Of a DNA stretch of 64,000 bases, positions 1 to 8,915 are shown in pieces; within the stretch, counting starts at the first letter, position 1; each line of letters opens with the position of its first letter. The translations under genes were made by a program, and so were the position numbers. Where the stretch lies: the NCBI RefSeq assembly GCF_014201355.1, contig NZ_JACHEG010000001.1, positions 310,001-374,000 of the forward strand, written 5' to 3'. Below the pieces are notes generated by a model, which was not told the DNA's origin, ran no database searches, and was given only the letters and a program-made list of their open reading frames with translations. The DNA is from Aliirhizobium wenxiniae. Its GTDB lineage: Bacteria > Pseudomonadota > Alphaproteobacteria > Rhizobiales > Rhizobiaceae.

Positions 1-116
1 TGGAGGGCTGGTAACGTCCTTCCAGGCGGCCTGCAGGGCCGTTGAAAATCACTTCGGGCATTGGTACTCCGGTCAATCGTGTTTGGTTCCAACTTGCGCT
101 TGCCGTCGAGTTTGAC

Positions 117-145
117 TTGACGAAGGCGCTCAGCTTTTCTAGAAC
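117..145 (+). promoter_or_regulatory. Predicted sigma-70 promoter of the suf operon
   Basis: A TTGACG -35 hexamer (117-122), a 17-bp spacer and a TAGAAC -10 hexamer (140-145) lie 155 bp upstream of the first suf gene. The predicted start near 151-153 falls inside the Irr-type operator at 150-166. No gene is seen in 1-299. A further perfect palindrome, AGTTGA-GATT-TCAACT (217-232), lies in the leader and could bind another regulator; it does not match the TGA-N9-TCA RirA box. Confidence 0.5.
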
Positions 146-149
146 TCAG

Positions 150-166
150 TTTAGAACCATTCGAAA
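150..166 (+). promoter_or_regulatory. ICE-type operator for the iron regulator Irr
   Basis: The sequence TTTAGAA-CCA-TTCGAAA is a 7-3-7 inverted repeat that matches the rhizobial iron-control-element pattern TTTAGAA-N3-TTCTAAA at 13 of 14 arm positions. It overlaps the predicted transcription start of the suf operon, the right place for repression. Irr control of suf genes is known in Rhizobiaceae; binding here is inferred from the motif. Confidence 0.6.
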
Positions 167-299
167 CTTAGGCATGCGACAGCAATGCCTGTTGCGAAGT
201 CTCATAAGGCAAGCGCAGTTGAGATTTCAACTAAAATGAGGATTCCGCGCACCGCGTGGAGTTCAATTCTATTGAACGACGAGGAAGTGCGGCTAGGCA

Positions 300-1466
300 A
301 TGGCTTTGCAGAGGACATATCTCGACTGGAATGCGACGGCTCCGCTATCGGAAGCCGCGCGTCTCGCGATGGTTGAAGCCTTCTCCTTGCCGGGAAATGC
401 GTCCTCCGTACATAGCGAGGGAAGGGCGGCGCGCGCTGCTGTCGAAAAGGCAAGGCGTCAGGTCGCAGCGCTCGTCGGGGCTGAACCTGCACATGTAACC
501 TTCACGAGCGGCGCGACAGAGGCATCCAGCCATGTCCTTACGCCGGATTATCGCATGGGCCGTGCGCCCGTTACGGTATCGCGTCTTTATGTTTCCGCCA
601 TTGAGCATCCGGCGATCCGCGAAGGCGGCCGCTTTGCGCCGGATCAGGTGACGGAAGTGCCGGTAACGCCCTCAGGCATCGTTGATCTTGCCGCCCTTGA
701 AACGCTTCTCGTCAATCATGATCCGGCTTCCGGCCTGCCGATGGTGGCCGTGATGCTCGTCAATAACGAGACGGGCATCATCCAGCCGGTGGCCGAGGCG
801 GCAGCGCTTGCTCACAAGTATCGCGGCCTGATGGTGGTTGATGCGGTACAGGCGGCTGGGCGCATCGCGCTCGACATCGACGCGCTGGATGCAGACTTCC
901 TGATCATTTCCTCGCACAAGATCGGCGGCCCGAAAGGTGTCGGCTCGCTCATTTCCCGTGGCGAAGTGTTGATGCCGCGGCCGCTCATTCGAGGCGGCGG
1001 CCAAGAAAAGGGTCACCGCTCGGGGACGGAGAATTTTCACGCAATCATCGGCTTCGGTGCGGCGGCTGAAGTGATGTCTGAGGATCTGGAAAGCCGCAAC
1101 GGCCGAATCGGTGAATTTCGCAACGCGCTCGAGCAGGCTATGGTGGAGGCCGCTCCGGATGTGGTCATACACGGGTTAGCCGGTCCGCGCGTTGCCAATA
1201 CCAGCTTTTTCACGCTTCCGGGACTGAAGGCCGAAACCGGTCAGATCGCCTTCGATCTTGAAGGTATCGCTCTTTCGGCGGGGTCTGCCTGCTCTTCCGG
1301 CAAGGTCGGGCAGAGCCATGTCCTCACCGCGATGGGTCTCAATTCCGATGTCGGTGGCCTGCGTATTTCGCTTGGCCCGGCAACGACGCAAACCGAGATC
1401 GAAAGAGCCATCGCAGCGTTCGGGAAGATCGCCGGCCGGCGCAAGCTGCCAGGTCAGGCCGCGTAG
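300..1466 (+). CDS. sufS2: Cysteine desulfurase, group I (NifS/IscS type), first suf gene
   Basis: PLP enzyme of 388 aa that removes sulfur from L-cysteine as an enzyme persulfide for Fe-S cluster assembly. The PLP lysine lies in SSHKIGGPKG (K207) and the catalytic cysteine in SAGSACSSG (C331), the long-loop arrangement of the IscS/NifS group rather than of SufS. It opens the suf operon, 148 bp before sufB and behind the Irr-type operator. A second, group II desulfurase lies four genes downstream, so the two are not duplicates; rhizobial suf operons are known to carry both. The ATG at 300 has only a weak ribosome site (GAGGAAG, about 14 nt upstream). Confidence 0.9.
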   Translation: MALQRTYLDWNATAPLSEAARLAMVEAFSLPGNASSVHSEGRAARAAVEKARRQVAALVGAEPAHVTFTSGATEASSHVLTPDYRMGRAPVTVSRLYVSAIEHPAIREGGRFAPDQVTEVPVTPSGIVDLAALETLLVNHDPASGLPMVAVMLVNNETGIIQPVAEAAALAHKYRGLMVVDAVQAAGRIALDIDALDADFLIISSHKIGGPKGVGSLISRGEVLMPRPLIRGGGQEKGHRSGTENFHAIIGFGAAAEVMSEDLESRNGRIGEFRNALEQAMVEAAPDVVIHGLAGPRVANTSFFTLPGLKAETGQIAFDLEGIALSAGSACSSGKVGQSHVLTAMGLNSDVGGLRISLGPATTQTEIERAIAAFGKIAGRRKLPGQAA

Positions 1467-1614
1467 CGGCTTCGAGAATTGGCGGAAAAGCAATTTTCTG
1501 CTTGCCAAAAGGTGGGAAAATCGCCTTTTGGCCCTTACATGGGGGAGGCCTTGTTTTCCCCGCAAGACTGACGGAATTGCCGGAATTTGAACCGGCAAAA
1601 TTTGGAGACTGAAG

Positions 1615-3084
1615 ATGCCTGCTGTCCAGGAAACGATCGATCAGGTCCGTGGGATCGATATCGATCAGTACAAATACGGCTTCGAGACAGTTATCGAAGT
1701 GGACAAGGCTCCGAAGGGGCTTTCTGAAGATATCATCCGCTTCATTTCGGCCAAGAAGCAGGAGCCGGACTGGATGCTTGAATGGCGTCTGGATGCCTAC
1801 AAGCGCTGGCTGACGATGGAAGAGCCTACCTGGGCTCGTGTCGAGTACCCCAAGATCGACTTCAACGATATCTACTATTATGCCGCACCCAAGAACGTGA
1901 CCGGCCCGGTATCGCTGGACGAAGTCGACCCGGAACTGCTGCGCACCTATGAAAAGCTCGGCATTCCGCTGCGCGAACAGGAAATCCTGGCCGGCGTGCA
2001 GACCTCCAAGGTCGCCGTCGACGCGGTGTTCGACTCGGTTTCGGTCGTCACGACCTTCAAGAAGGAACTCCAGAAGGCCGGCGTGATCTTCATGTCGATC
2101 TCGGAAGCCATCCGCGAGCATCCCGAACTGATCAAGCAGTATCTCGGTTCGGTCGTGCCGACGACGGACAATTATTACGCGACGCTGAACGCTGCGGTCT
2201 TCACCGACGGTTCTTTCGTCTTTGTACCGAAGGGCGTTCGCTGCCCGATGGAACTGTCGACCTACTTCCGCATCAACGAGAAGAACACCGGCCAGTTCGA
2301 GCGCACGCTGATCATCGCCGAAGAAGGCGCATACGTCTCCTATCTCGAAGGCTGCACCGCACCGCAGCGCGACGAAAACCAGCTTCATGCTGCCGTCGTC
2401 GAACTCGTTGCTCTGGATGACGCCGAGATCAAGTATTCGACCGTGCAGAACTGGTTCCCAGGCGATAAGGAAGGCAAGGGCGGCATCTACAACTTCGTCA
2501 CCAAGCGTGGCGATTGCCGTGGTGCGCGCTCCAAGATCTCCTGGACCCAGGTTGAGACCGGTTCGGCGATCACCTGGAAATACCCGTCCTGCATCCTGCG
2601 GGGTGACGACAGCCGTGGCGAGTTCTACTCCATCGCGGTTTCCAACGGTCACCAGCAGATCGACTCAGGCACCAAGATGATCCATCTCGGCAAGAACACG
2701 TCGAGCCGTATCATTTCCAAGGGGATTTCGGCGGGCGTTTCGCAGAATACCTATCGCGGCCAGGTGTCGATCCACCGCCGGGCGGAAAACGCCCGCAACT
2801 TCACCAACTGCGATTCGCTTCTCATCGGCGACAAGTGCGGCGCGCACACTGTGCCTTACATCGAGGCGAAGAACCAGTCGGCGCAGATCGAACACGAGGC
2901 GACCACCTCGAAGATTTCCGACGACCAGAAATTCTATGCCATGCAGCGCGGCATTCCGGAAGAAGAGGCGATCGCACTGATCGTCAACGGCTTCGTCAAG
3001 GATGTCATCCAGCAGCTGCCGATGGAATTTGCGGTAGAAGCCCAGAAGCTGATCGGCATCTCGCTTGAAGGCTCCGTAGGCTAA
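1615..3084 (+). CDS. sufB: Fe-S cluster assembly scaffold SufB
   Basis: 489 aa, the usual length of SufB. The protein is the beta-helical scaffold of the SufBC2D complex on which sulfur and iron are assembled into a nascent cluster in the cytoplasm. Strongly conserved stretches are visible, such as [20 protein letters not shown] mid-protein and the C-terminal part ending in [11 protein letters not shown] and the conserved [10 protein letters not shown]. The start follows a GGAGACTGAAG ribosome site. It is followed 64 bp later by sufC and belongs to the same operon. Confidence 0.97.
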   Translation: MPAVQETIDQVRGIDIDQYKYGFETVIEVDKAPKGLSEDIIRFISAKKQEPDWMLEWRLDAYKRWLTMEEPTWARVEYPKIDFNDIYYYAAPKNVTGPVSLDEVDPELLRTYEKLGIPLREQEILAGVQTSKVAVDAVFDSVSVVTTFKKELQKAGVIFMSISEAIREHPELIKQYLGSVVPTTDNYYATLNAAVFTDGSFVFVPKGVRCPMELSTYFRINEKNTGQFERTLIIAEEGAYVSYLEGCTAPQRDENQLHAAVVELVALDDAEIKYSTVQNWFPGDKEGKGGIYNFVTKRGDCRGARSKISWTQVETGSAITWKYPSCILRGDDSRGEFYSIAVSNGHQQIDSGTKMIHLGKNTSSRIISKGISAGVSQNTYRGQVSIHRRAENARNFTNCDSLLIGDKCGAHTVPYIEAKNQSAQIEHEATTSKISDDQKFYAMQRGIPEEEAIALIVNGFVKDVIQQLPMEFAVEAQKLIGISLEGSVG

Positions 3085-3148
3085 TTGGCCGTCATCTGAA
3101 TTATCGCGTCACCACGCGTCACTGAAAAACATCCGGAAGGATAGACTT

Positions 3149-3904
3149 ATGCTTGAGATCAAGAACCTGCACGCCCGCATCGCCGAAGACGGCACCGAGA
3201 TCATCCGCGGCCTGAACCTGACCGTGAAGCCGGGCGAGATAGCCGCCATCATGGGCCCGAACGGGTCGGGCAAGTCGACGCTGTCCTACATCCTGTCGGG
3301 CCGCGAGGACTACGAAGTCACCGAGGGTGACATCACCTATAACGGCGAGAGCATTCTCGAACTGGATCCGGCCGAGCGCGCCTCCAAGGGTATCTTCCTG
3401 GCCTTCCAGTATCCGGTCGAAATCCCGGGCGTTGCCACCATGCAGTTCCTCAAGGTGGCGATGAACGAGCAGCGCAAGGCTCGTGGCGAAGACGAGCTGA
3501 CGACGCCGGACTTCATGCGCCGCGTCAAGGAAGCCGCCGAACAGCTTAAGATCGACCCGGCCATGCTGCGCCGTCCGCTCAATGTCGGTTTCTCCGGCGG
3601 TGAAAAGAAGCGCGCCGAAATCCTGCAGATGGCTCTTCTCGAGCCGACGCTCTGCATCCTCGACGAAACCGATTCCGGCCTCGACATCGATGCGCTGAAG
3701 ATCGTTGCCGACGGTGTCAACGCACTCCGCTCGCCGGATCGTGCTGTGATCGTCATCACCCACTACCAGCGCCTGCTCGACTACATCGTGCCGGATACGG
3801 TCCACGTTCTCTACAAGGGCCAGATCATCCGTTCGGGCGACAAGGAACTGGCGCAGGAACTGGAAGCCAACGGTTATGCTGACGTAATCGAGACCGCGGC
3901 CTGA
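3149..3904 (+). CDS. sufC: SUF ABC-type ATPase SufC
   Basis: 251-aa cytosolic ABC ATPase that drives conformational change of the SufB-SufD scaffold. Walker A is GPNGSGKST (residues 36-44), the signature is FSGGEKKRAE and Walker B is LCILDETDSGLD, with the D-loop and an ITHYQR switch histidine typical of SufC. It has no membrane segment. It is read in series with sufB upstream and sufD 18 bp downstream, the canonical SUF order. Confidence 0.97.
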   Translation: MLEIKNLHARIAEDGTEIIRGLNLTVKPGEIAAIMGPNGSGKSTLSYILSGREDYEVTEGDITYNGESILELDPAERASKGIFLAFQYPVEIPGVATMQFLKVAMNEQRKARGEDELTTPDFMRRVKEAAEQLKIDPAMLRRPLNVGFSGGEKKRAEILQMALLEPTLCILDETDSGLDIDALKIVADGVNALRSPDRAVIVITHYQRLLDYIVPDTVHVLYKGQIIRSGDKELAQELEANGYADVIETAA

Positions 3905-3922
3905 GACCGGGGAGGAATTGGC

Positions 3923-5206
3923 ATGAACATTCAAGCTAACCAGCCAGCGGCCAAGCTCACGGTTGCCGAGACTGCGCTCGTCGAGGCTTTTTCCGCCCAG
4001 ATCGGCGACCTGCCGGGCAATGGCGCTGTCGCAGGCACTCGCGACCGTCTTCTCGACGACCTGAAGACTGCCGGTCTTCCGACCCGCCGGATCGAATCCT
4101 GGCATTATACCGACCTGAAGAACCTGCTGCGGTCCGTGCCGGAGCAGGTCGCGGGCACCAAGGTTTCGTCCATCGCGCCGCTGGTCAAGGGTTCGACCGT
4201 GCTGCCGGTGCTGCAGGGCGCAGCCCATGCGGATGCCGAAATCGACGGCGTGACCATCACTGCGTTTCGTGATCAGTTGAGCGACGGCTCCGCCGTTGCC
4301 GGCCTGACAGCACTCGACAAGGACGATGCGATCGGCCGCCTGAACGGTTCGTTCGTGCGTGACGGCCTGGCACTCATCATTCCCGCCAATGCGGAAATCG
4401 AAGACGTCATCGAGTTGCAGGCTTCGCACGGCGAAGGCCAGATCCACACCCGCTTCCCTGTGTCCTTCGGTGCGGGTTCCAAAGCCACCATCGTCGAGCG
4501 TCACCGCTCGGAGACGGATGCCGCAGCACTCGTGTCGTCGATCAGTGATCTGACACTCGAAGACGGCGCGGAAATCACCTGGATCATCCTGCAGCAGCAG
4601 GGCGCGGCCGATACGCATCTGGCGCAGATCCGGGTCAAGCTCGGTGCCGAGGCGAAGCTTCGCCTCTACGTCGTTAATGCCGGCGGCAAGCTGGTTCGTC
4701 AGGAACTTCGTATCGAGGTTCAGGGCGAGGGCGCTGAACTGACGCTGCGCGGTGTCAACCTGCTCGGTGGCGACACGCATACGGATGTCACGCTGGTGCT
4801 TGGCCACAATGTGCCGCATACCAACTCGACGGAAACCTTCCGCAACGTTGTGTTCGACAAGGCAAGCGGCGTCTTCCAGGGCATGATCCGGGTTGCTCCG
4901 GACGCGCAGAAGACCGATGCGAAGATGGCATGCAACACGCTGCTCATGTCCGACGACGGCGATTTCTCCGTCAAGCCGGAACTCGAAATCTTCGCCGACG
5001 ACGTCATCTGCGGACATGGCGCCACGGTTGCCGATATCGACCGCAACCATCTCTTCTACCTGATGGCGCGCGGCGTTCCTGAGAACAAGGCGCGTGCCAT
5101 GCTGGTCAACGCCTTCGTCGCCGAAATCGTCGAGGAACTGGAAGAGGACAAGCTGGTCGAACCGCTGGAAGAGATCATTTCCGCCTGGCTCGACAAGCAC
5201 GCCTGA
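3923..5206 (+). CDS. sufD: Fe-S cluster assembly protein SufD
   Basis: 427 aa, SufB paralogue that partners SufB and SufC in the scaffold complex. The N-terminal helical region contains the RRIESWHYTDLKNLL motif typical of SufD, followed by the beta-helix, and the C-terminal conserved block runs through the CGHGATVADID segment and the RGVPENKARAMLVNAFVAE stretch. A GGGGAGGA ribosome site sits before the ATG. The 204-bp gap to sufS holds a palindromic repeat element and is the widest in the operon. Confidence 0.95.
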   Translation: MNIQANQPAAKLTVAETALVEAFSAQIGDLPGNGAVAGTRDRLLDDLKTAGLPTRRIESWHYTDLKNLLRSVPEQVAGTKVSSIAPLVKGSTVLPVLQGAAHADAEIDGVTITAFRDQLSDGSAVAGLTALDKDDAIGRLNGSFVRDGLALIIPANAEIEDVIELQASHGEGQIHTRFPVSFGAGSKATIVERHRSETDAAALVSSISDLTLEDGAEITWIILQQQGAADTHLAQIRVKLGAEAKLRLYVVNAGGKLVRQELRIEVQGEGAELTLRGVNLLGGDTHTDVTLVLGHNVPHTNSTETFRNVVFDKASGVFQGMIRVAPDAQKTDAKMACNTLLMSDDGDFSVKPELEIFADDVICGHGATVADIDRNHLFYLMARGVPENKARAMLVNAFVAEIVEELEEDKLVEPLEEIISAWLDKHA

Positions 5207-5239
5207 TATGATTGACGGAGGGGGCGCGGACGTCTCCTT

Positions 5240-5326
5240 CGTCATGCTCGGGCCTGCCCCGGGCATCTGCGACCGTTGAACCGGTTGCAACGTGATTGGA
5301 TCCTCGGCACAAGGCCGAGGATGACG
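5240..5326. repeat. 87-bp nested palindromic intergenic repeat (RIME-like)
   Basis: The outer ends are imperfect inverted copies, CGTCATGCTCGG and CCGAGGATGACG. Inside the right half, ATCCTCGGC (5300-5308) and GCCGAGGAT (5314-5322) form a perfect 9-bp stem; the left half has a second stem between ATGCTCGGGC and GCCCCGGGCAT. This architecture resembles the short mosaic palindromes (RIME-like) spread through rhizobial chromosomes. Lying between sufD and sufS it could act as an mRNA stem that sets relative expression. The family assignment is by resemblance only. Confidence 0.6.
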
Positions 5327-5410
5327 CAGTGGGTATGGCGACATAGATGCCGATCGTAACTGCGATATTTACGGTACTTCGCCCAGAAGCGCGATATGAA
5401 AGGGTCTGCA

Positions 5411-6655
5411 ATGGACCAGACGACACCGTTGGCTTCCTATGACGTCGATGCGATCAGGCGGGATTTTCCGATCCTATCGACCCTGGTGCATGGCAACAAG
5501 CCGCTCGTGTATCTTGATAACGGCGCATCGGCGCAGAAGCCGCAAGTGGTAATCGACGCGATCGCCCATGCCTATTCCAGCGAATATGCCAATGTGCATC
5601 GCGGCCTGCACTTCCTGTCCAATGCCGCGACCGACGCCTATGAGGCGGCGCGCGAAAAGGTGCGCCGCTTTCTCAATGCCGGCTCGGTCGACGAGATCGT
5701 CTTCACCAGCAATTCGACCGCGGCGATCAACACGGTCGCCTATGGCTACGGCATGCCGCATATCGGCGAGGGCGATGAGATCGTCATCACCATCATGGAG
5801 CACCACTCCAATATCGTGCCGTGGCATTTCATCCGCGAGCGCCAGGGCGCCAAGATTACCTGGGTGCCGGTGGATGACGACGGTGCCTTCCATATCGAGG
5901 ATTTCGTGAATGCGCTGACGGAGAAGACCAAGATGGTCGCCGTCACGCATATGTCGAATGCGCTCGGCACGGTCGTGCCGGTGAAAGAGATTTGCCGCAT
6001 CGCGCATGAGCGCGGCATTCCGGTTCTCGTCGATGGCAGCCAGAGCGCCGTGCATATGCCGATCGACGTGAAGGATATCGATTGCGACTGGTTCGTGATG
6101 ACCGGCCACAAGCTCTACGGCCCGTCCGGCATCGGCGTTCTTTACGGCAAGATGGATCGTCTGAAAGAGATGCGACCCTTCCAGGGCGGCGGAGAGATGA
6201 TTGTCGAGGTGACGGAGGATTTCGTCACCTATAACGATCCGCCGCATCGTTTCGAGGCCGGCACGCCGCCGATCGTCCAGGCGATCGGGCTCGGTTATGC
6301 GCTGGACTATATGGACAAGGTCGGACGCGCGGCAATTGCTGCTCATGAGGCTGATCTGACGGCTTATGCCACCGAACGGCTGCAGGCCATCAACTCATTG
6401 CGGATCATAGGCAATGCGCCGGGCAAGGGCGGGATCTTCTCCTTCGAACTTGCCGGAATTCATGCCCATGACGTATCGATGGTGATCGACCGCCGCGGCG
6501 TTGCCGTGCGTGCCGGCACCCATTGCGCCATGCCGCTCTTGAAACGTTTCGGCGTCACCTCCACATGCCGCGCATCATTCGGCATGTATAATACCCGTGC
6601 CGAAGTCGACGCGCTCGCGGACGCACTCGACTACGCCCGCAATTTCTTTGCTTAA
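5411..6655 (+). CDS. sufS: Cysteine desulfurase SufS (group II)
   Basis: 414 aa from the ATG at 5411, which has an AAAGGG ribosome site; an in-frame ATG at 5396 has none. PLP enzyme that supplies sulfur to the SufBCD scaffold. The PLP lysine lies in the MTGHKLYGPSGIG motif, and the catalytic cysteine in VRAGTHCAMP, the short-loop RAGxHCA signature of SufS. This differs from the group I enzyme that opens the operon. No SufE gene is seen in the operon, so either a distant sulfur-transfer partner or another acceptor must serve it. Confidence 0.95.
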   Translation: MDQTTPLASYDVDAIRRDFPILSTLVHGNKPLVYLDNGASAQKPQVVIDAIAHAYSSEYANVHRGLHFLSNAATDAYEAAREKVRRFLNAGSVDEIVFTSNSTAAINTVAYGYGMPHIGEGDEIVITIMEHHSNIVPWHFIRERQGAKITWVPVDDDGAFHIEDFVNALTEKTKMVAVTHMSNALGTVVPVKEICRIAHERGIPVLVDGSQSAVHMPIDVKDIDCDWFVMTGHKLYGPSGIGVLYGKMDRLKEMRPFQGGGEMIVEVTEDFVTYNDPPHRFEAGTPPIVQAIGLGYALDYMDKVGRAAIAAHEADLTAYATERLQAINSLRIIGNAPGKGGIFSFELAGIHAHDVSMVIDRRGVAVRAGTHCAMPLLKRFGVTSTCRASFGMYNTRAEVDALADALDYARNFFA

Positions 6656-6687
6656 ATTCAGCGAACTGACTGGGACATTTGAAGGCC

Positions 6688-7062
6688 ATGGACCAAGACA
6701 TACCGAAGTGGGATGCCCGCGAAGGGATCATCGAATCCGCAATTCCGGCGGACGAACTGGAGCGCCTGTCCGACGATATCATCGCAGCCCTGAAGACCGT
6801 CTATGACCCGGAAATTCCGGCGGACATCTTCGAACTCGGGCTGATCTACAAGATCGACATCGAAGACGACCGTATGGTCAAGATCGCCATGACGCTGACC
6901 GCACCGGGCTGCCCGGTTGCCGGCGAAATGCCTGGCTGGGTCGAAAATGCTGTGAGCGCGGTTCAGGGCGTATCCGGCGTCGAAGTCGAAATGACTTTCG
7001 ATCCGCCGTGGACGCCGGAGCGCATGTCGGAAGAAGCGCAGGTCGCGGTCGGCTGGTATTGA
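6688..7062 (+). CDS. sufT: SUF-associated MIP18/DUF59 family protein (SufT-like)
   Basis: 124 aa from the ATG at 6688; a TTG three codons upstream (6679) is the alternative start. The protein is a MIP18/DUF59 domain of the PaaD/SufT type, with the core ALKTVYDPEIPADIFELGLI, the conserved LTAPGCPVAGEMP segment with its cysteine, and a FDPPWTPERMSE C-terminus. SufT-type proteins help maturation of Fe-S proteins. It sits 32 bp after sufS and before sufA, the usual place in rhizobial suf operons, where it has been called sufX. Confidence 0.88.
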   Translation: MDQDIPKWDAREGIIESAIPADELERLSDDIIAALKTVYDPEIPADIFELGLIYKIDIEDDRMVKIAMTLTAPGCPVAGEMPGWVENAVSAVQGVSGVEVEMTFDPPWTPERMSEEAQVAVGWY

Positions 7063-7139
7063 TAGCTTAGGCTGCTACGACTAAATTGATTGTCAGAAAC
7101 GCCGGGCCTTGAACCCTGTTGTGGAAGAGGAATGAGCCG

Positions 7140-7529
7140 ATGGGCTTTGCAGTGATGACCATGACCGATGCGGCGGCAGACCGCGTCAAGCAGATCGTTT
7201 CCAATTCCGGTCCGGATGCCAAGGGCATACGCGTCGGGATCAAGAAGGGCGGTTGCGCCGGCATGGAATACACGATCGACCTCGTCACCGAGGCAAATGC
7301 CAAGGATGACCTCATTGAGCATGACGGCGCCAAAGTTTGGATCGAGCCCTCGGCCGTTCTTTATCTGCTGGGCACTCAGATGGATTTCGAAATCACCAAG
7401 ATGCGCTCAGGCTTCACTTTCGTAAATCCGAACCAGACGTCCGCCTGCGGCTGCGGCGAATCGGTGGAGCTGAAGCCCGCGGATCTTGCCGCACTCGCAA
7501 AACAACGCGAATCTGGCGTTACCGCCTGA
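7140..7529 (+). CDS. sufA: A-type Fe-S carrier protein SufA
   Basis: 129 aa from the ATG at 7140, preceded by GAGGAA; in-frame codons upstream at 7119 lack such a site. HesB/IscA-like fold with the three cluster-binding cysteines visible in GGCAGMEY and SACGCGES. It takes clusters from SufBCD to target apoproteins. It is the last gene of the operon. The next gene lies on the opposite strand. Confidence 0.95.
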   Translation: MGFAVMTMTDAAADRVKQIVSNSGPDAKGIRVGIKKGGCAGMEYTIDLVTEANAKDDLIEHDGAKVWIEPSAVLYLLGTQMDFEITKMRSGFTFVNPNQTSACGCGESVELKPADLAALAKQRESGVTA

Positions 7530-7649
7530 CGAAACTGATATTTGGTGACGTGAGGTCGTTTTAAATCCATCCGGGTTGCGTTGCGCACCAAGATAGAACG
7601 CAGCGTATCGCGGGGGAATTTGGCCACCCCCGGCCTTCGCGCAGCGCCT

Positions 7650-8915
7650 CTATTGCGCGGAGATGGTTCGCCGGAGCGATCCGGGAAGCAGCTGAGAGCG
7701 CCGCTTTTGGTTTCGCTGTTGAACGTTAGCCGTCAAGCCAACTCCAAAAATCAATCCTGTCATTGTCGCCCCGCCGGGGGCGATCGCCAGAGGCGCCATC
7801 GCGCCATAAGCCGTCAGCATTGTTCCAGTCAGAAAAAGCGGCCAGCCGTATTTCATCGGCAATGACCGCTGTGGAGTGGAGCATCGCCAGAGGATGACCA
7901 GATACAAGACCAGGCCGATCAGGCCGAACTCAAACCACACCCCGACACTGCCCACATCTCCCGGGAAGATAAGATAAGGCCCGAGGAATGGCTTGGACGC
8001 ATCTGACGTCGGCGACATTCCAAACCCCCATAGTGGATCTGCAAAAATCCGGTCGCGCATGACTTCGTATTCCAGCGCTCGATAGGCGCCCGAAGCGTCA
8101 CTTGCAAACAGATCGAATGGATTGAAGGCCGGAACCAACATGCCAGACAAAACGAATGTGGTTCCAAGTCCCAGAACGGAGATCGCCAATATTCGTAAAA
8201 AAGCAGGTCTGGGCGAAAGCATGAACACGATGGTGAGGCAGAAGATCACCAGAAGATAGACGCGAGAAAGAGATAGCAGTGATGCCAGCGTGCATATCAA
8301 GAAAAAGGACAGGCTGACCCAGGTCACGCGTGTCCGTATCTGCACCAGCCAATAGAAATATGTGAGTGCAGCTAGGCCGGAATAGAGGAAAATCCGCGCG
8401 CCCCGGAAATCAAGATCGGAAACGAGTCCCGCCAGAATTTTTCCGGGCAAGACGCCCACCATCTGCATCATCGAGACAAGTGCGTAAAAGCAGCAATAAC
8501 CCGTTCCGTAGCCGACAACGCATTTCAGCAGATAGGTTCGCCCACCGGCCAGGCAAACGCCCGCGAACGGAACGAATGACATCACCCATATGTATTGGAA
8601 GAAGGCGTTTGTATTGACCGGCAGCCAAAGCTTGTCTGCGAACACTGTCAATTGTGTCATGACGAGCGCCACATAACCAACGGCCATCAGTGGTATGAGT
8701 ATGTGACCTCTTATTGCTGTATAGACGCAATAAAAAATGATGATAGCGGCACAGCTGCCCAAAATTAGCGGCTGTAGGAATAGACCGATCGCTTGGTAAA
8801 TCCGGGATGCAAACAGGACGTCGCAAATAAGAATGACATGAATCAGCACTCGATGAAGAGCAAATTCAAGTTCCTCCAAGGGCTCTCTCATGCTGCTGAC
8901 AGTCTTCATTTCCAC
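7650..8915 (-). CDS. Polytopic membrane protein, Wzy/O-antigen ligase-like
   Basis: 421 aa with about 10-12 hydrophobic helices and a longer polar loop at about residues 270-330 (DLFASDASGAYRALEYEVMR region through the GFGMSPTSDASKPFLGP segment), the layout of the Wzy_C/O-antigen ligase superfamily, whose members polymerise or ligate surface polysaccharide. It is a lone gene with no glycosyltransferase or export gene beside it. Its codons look less GC-biased than its neighbours, which suggests transfer. The exact substrate cannot be read from the sequence; an exopolysaccharide polymerase is equally possible. Confidence 0.7.
   Translation of the reverse strand: MEMKTVSSMREPLEELEFALHRVLIHVILICDVLFASRIYQAIGLFLQPLILGSCAAIIIFYCVYTAIRGHILIPLMAVGYVALVMTQLTVFADKLWLPVNTNAFFQYIWVMSFVPFAGVCLAGGRTYLLKCVVGYGTGYCCFYALVSMMQMVGVLPGKILAGLVSDLDFRGARIFLYSGLAALTYFYWLVQIRTRVTWVSLSFFLICTLASLLSLSRVYLLVIFCLTIVFMLSPRPAFLRILAISVLGLGTTFVLSGMLVPAFNPFDLFASDASGAYRALEYEVMRDRIFADPLWGFGMSPTSDASKPFLGPYLIFPGDVGSVGVWFEFGLIGLVLYLVILWRCSTPQRSLPMKYGWPLFLTGTMLTAYGAMAPLAIAPGGATMTGLIFGVGLTANVQQRNQKRRSQLLPGSLRRTISAQ

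Noticed and set aside
217-232. RirA iron-responsive box in the suf leader
   Set aside because: The palindrome has TGA-N4-TCA, not TGA-N9-TCA, so it was kept only as an unassigned palindrome.
3119-5344. Long open frame on the minus strand, 741 codons, opposite sufC-sufD
   Set aside because: It mirrors the codon pattern of clearly real SUF genes on the plus strand and shows no protein motif; antisense frames stay open easily in GC-rich codon usage.
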